In this document: positions 62,061 through 64,000 of the stretch, piece after piece
Numbering within the stretch: position 1 is the stretch's first letter
Layout of the letters: the number at the start of each line of letters is the position of its first letter
Assembly: GCA_021613375.1 (NCBI GenBank)
Contig: CM038704.1
Coordinates: forward strand, 35,729,488 to 35,793,487
Origin: Megaleporinus macrocephalus
Lineage: Eukaryota; Chordata; Actinopteri; Characiformes; Anostomidae
DNA: 64,000 bases
Direction of reading: 5' to 3'
Translations under genes and position numbers: made by a program
The notes under the pieces: model-generated
Told to the model about the DNA's origin: nothing
Database searches by the model: none
The model's input: the letters and a program-made list of their open reading frames with translations, nothing else

Positions 62061-63300
62061 TAATCACGTCCGAGTGGCTCGCAGCATCCTACACACTTTT
62101 ACACAGATGTCAGGAGAGTTTGTCCACTTGCAGAACCTTTAAAACCAGCATTTTTTTCTGTTGCCAAAATGAGATAGCTACCAGCTGCAGCTGTACAGCC
62201 CCTCTTTCTGACAGAAGCAAACAACACCACGTAACCCACAATTTATATCGTGGGTTCATTTTAAACATCGTTGGAAACCCACAAAAAATAAAGAAATTTG
62301 TCAACGTTTTGTACATTCCATACATTTAAAACAACCTAAAAAAAATCACATTGAAAGATCAATAACTAGCTAAGAGCTTTCCAAAATATTGGATTTTAGA
62401 CACGTTTTAGATGAGCTTGTCCACCCTAAAAAGCGTCAGTCCCCGTAAAGTCGATCAGCAGTCTTAATCGATAACCAATGTCCACATGACGTTACATTAT
62501 AGTAGAGCTTTTCAACCAAACTGGTCTAAAATGTGTTTGGCCATTAATGTAGATGAAAGCTGTGTGGATAGAAGCATAAAGCTGCTGACGAAACAAAACC
62601 TCATATTCCCTTTTTAGTCAGTTTTTTCAGCTAACATATGACAGTACTTGTTGTCTTTTACATTTCGTGTAAAGTTTATGATGAATGGGCTAAAAAGGGA
62701 CTCAGAATTACTTAAACAAAGGCGTGATTCCATTAACTTACATTAGAAGTGAAGTATGTTTGTTCCTTCTCCTGTGAAACTGTCATTTTGGAGATTTGTT
62801 CCGACAGTTAATCAGGCTATGTGCCACACACAGACACTTGCATAATTAGTTTAAGAGGTTATTTTGGGTTTTCTTTAGAAATAAGGTACTGTTGAAAATA
62901 ATTTGTTCATGTAGGCACTAATTTATATGATATATTTACAAATATTCTTAAAGCTGTCCACAGACCGTCCACAATGCATAAATAATGGAGCTATGGTGTC
63001 TTAGGTCCAGAGACGCTCTGCAAACGAAAGAATTTCCATAAGATTTACTATCATTGCTATAGCATATACATGTGATTTCAGGACTTCACTTTGAGCTAGT
63101 AAAAAAGTAAGAAAGTTTGCTTCTGTTTCTGATTTTGAGCTAATGACCGGCACATTCCTGTATTTGAAAAAGCCATAGATCATCAGAACTGTGGGTTGGA
63201 TTGGGTAAAGATGTTTTTAACACAAGATTTTATTTTACACACACCAGTTAACACAGGTAACCCATACATAGAGGCCTTTCTGAGCATTTGAAAGATTTTA
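62061..63300. other. Gene-free AT-rich interval
   Basis: Nothing coding was recognised. A short repeat at about 62725-62815 matches segments at 31189 and 31797. Confidence 0.5.
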
Positions 63301-64000
63301 TTATACATTGATTGATTATAATTATTTGGTTCTGTATAGAACTATCATCCCTCAAAGAAACATTTGCATGCTTGAATGATTCTTTTCTTGGTAAAACATT
63401 CCTACAAATGTGTTCTTTATAGCACCAAAAAGATGTTATTGTTACAATATCAAGACAGAGGATTAGCGATTTAGAAAGCTATGAAGAAACATATACAACA
63501 CCTTTTACATCAGTCTGAAGAGCAATTTTACTGTAATGTAAAATTATGAATATGGTTTTATATGGAACTAGTGTCTTTACCAAAGAAATCTTGAAGAACC
63601 ATACATTACAGGAATGTAATAAAAAAGTGTTTTTTTTCTTGCAGTGTCAACTTTGTAATAATAGAAGAACCCTTTTTAGGTGCTATATAGAACCCTTTTC
63701 AAAAGGTTCTGTAAAGAATTGTATAAAACACATTCTCCATCAATCTGAAGAACCATTCCACCATGCAAAAAATTGTGCACATGGGATTTGAGTGTTTAGT
63801 CTTCTATATAGAACACCAGTCCTTGAAGAACTATATTCTTTAATAATGTAGTATAAAAAGGCTTTAAGTAGAACAATATACAGTGCACTATCCATCAAAA
63901 GAACCGTTTAGCCATGCAAAAAAGCATGTATATGTTTTGAGTGCTTATGGTTGCATATGGAACCCTTGAAAAACCATATTTAAAGCTTTAAAAGTAAAGT
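63300..64000. repeat. AGAACC foldback repeat, copy 4, running to the right edge
   Basis: Dense AGAACC and GGTTCT motifs with AACACATTCTCCATCAATCT and CATGCAAAAAA, as in the copies at 30940, 49270 and 50530. It is apparently several overlapping or nested copies, cut by the window end. Confidence 0.6.

Overview
This is vertebrate nuclear DNA, most likely from a teleost fish. The genes are intron-rich with GT-AG splice sites and no operons. The intergenic DNA is full of short DNA-transposon and foldback elements, microsatellites and a large satellite array. The gene order trim25 - dgke - C17orf67 homologue matches the block on human chromosome 17q22. Fish origin is inferred from genome compactness and repeat style. 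The order (an otophysan, perhaps a characiform) is only a guess.

Layout. 1-9028: a 34-bp-monomer satellite running off the left edge, with nested internal duplications. 9029-15100: no gene seen; it holds a broken PIF/Harbinger-type transposase fragment and a large inverted repeat. 15100-24610: trim25 on the + strand, ten coding exons, 689 codons, with an interferon-response-like element just upstream of the ATG. 24610-36385: about 12 kb with no protein gene, containing a hAT-type element with intact 8-bp target duplication nested in a foldback element, plus further foldback repeats. 36386-47787: dgke on the - strand, eleven coding exons, 567 codons. 48.4-48.7 kb: its probable promoter. 50169-52678: a three-exon, 85-residue secreted-peptide gene homologous to C17orf67 on the + strand. 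55796-57955: cbx8 on the - strand, five exons, 363 codons. 58-64 kb: promoter-proximal and CpG-rich DNA, then repeats, with no gene recognised.

The four genes do not form a pathway. trim25 is an E3 ubiquitin/ISG15 ligase of innate immunity. dgke is a membrane diacylglycerol kinase of phosphoinositide recycling. The C17orf67 homologue is a small secreted protein of unknown role. cbx8 is a chromodomain subunit of Polycomb repressive complex 1. All four reading frames stay open and in phase across the exon junctions I could place, so all four look intact.

I did not find an undescribed enzymatic or defence system. The points most worth a second look are the higher-order structure of the satellite, the heptapeptide-repeat basic linker of trim25 built from phase-1 cassette exons, the placement of its ISRE, the (GT)33-bounded splice acceptor in the C17orf67 homologue, and the proximity of cbx8 to the trim25-dgke block.
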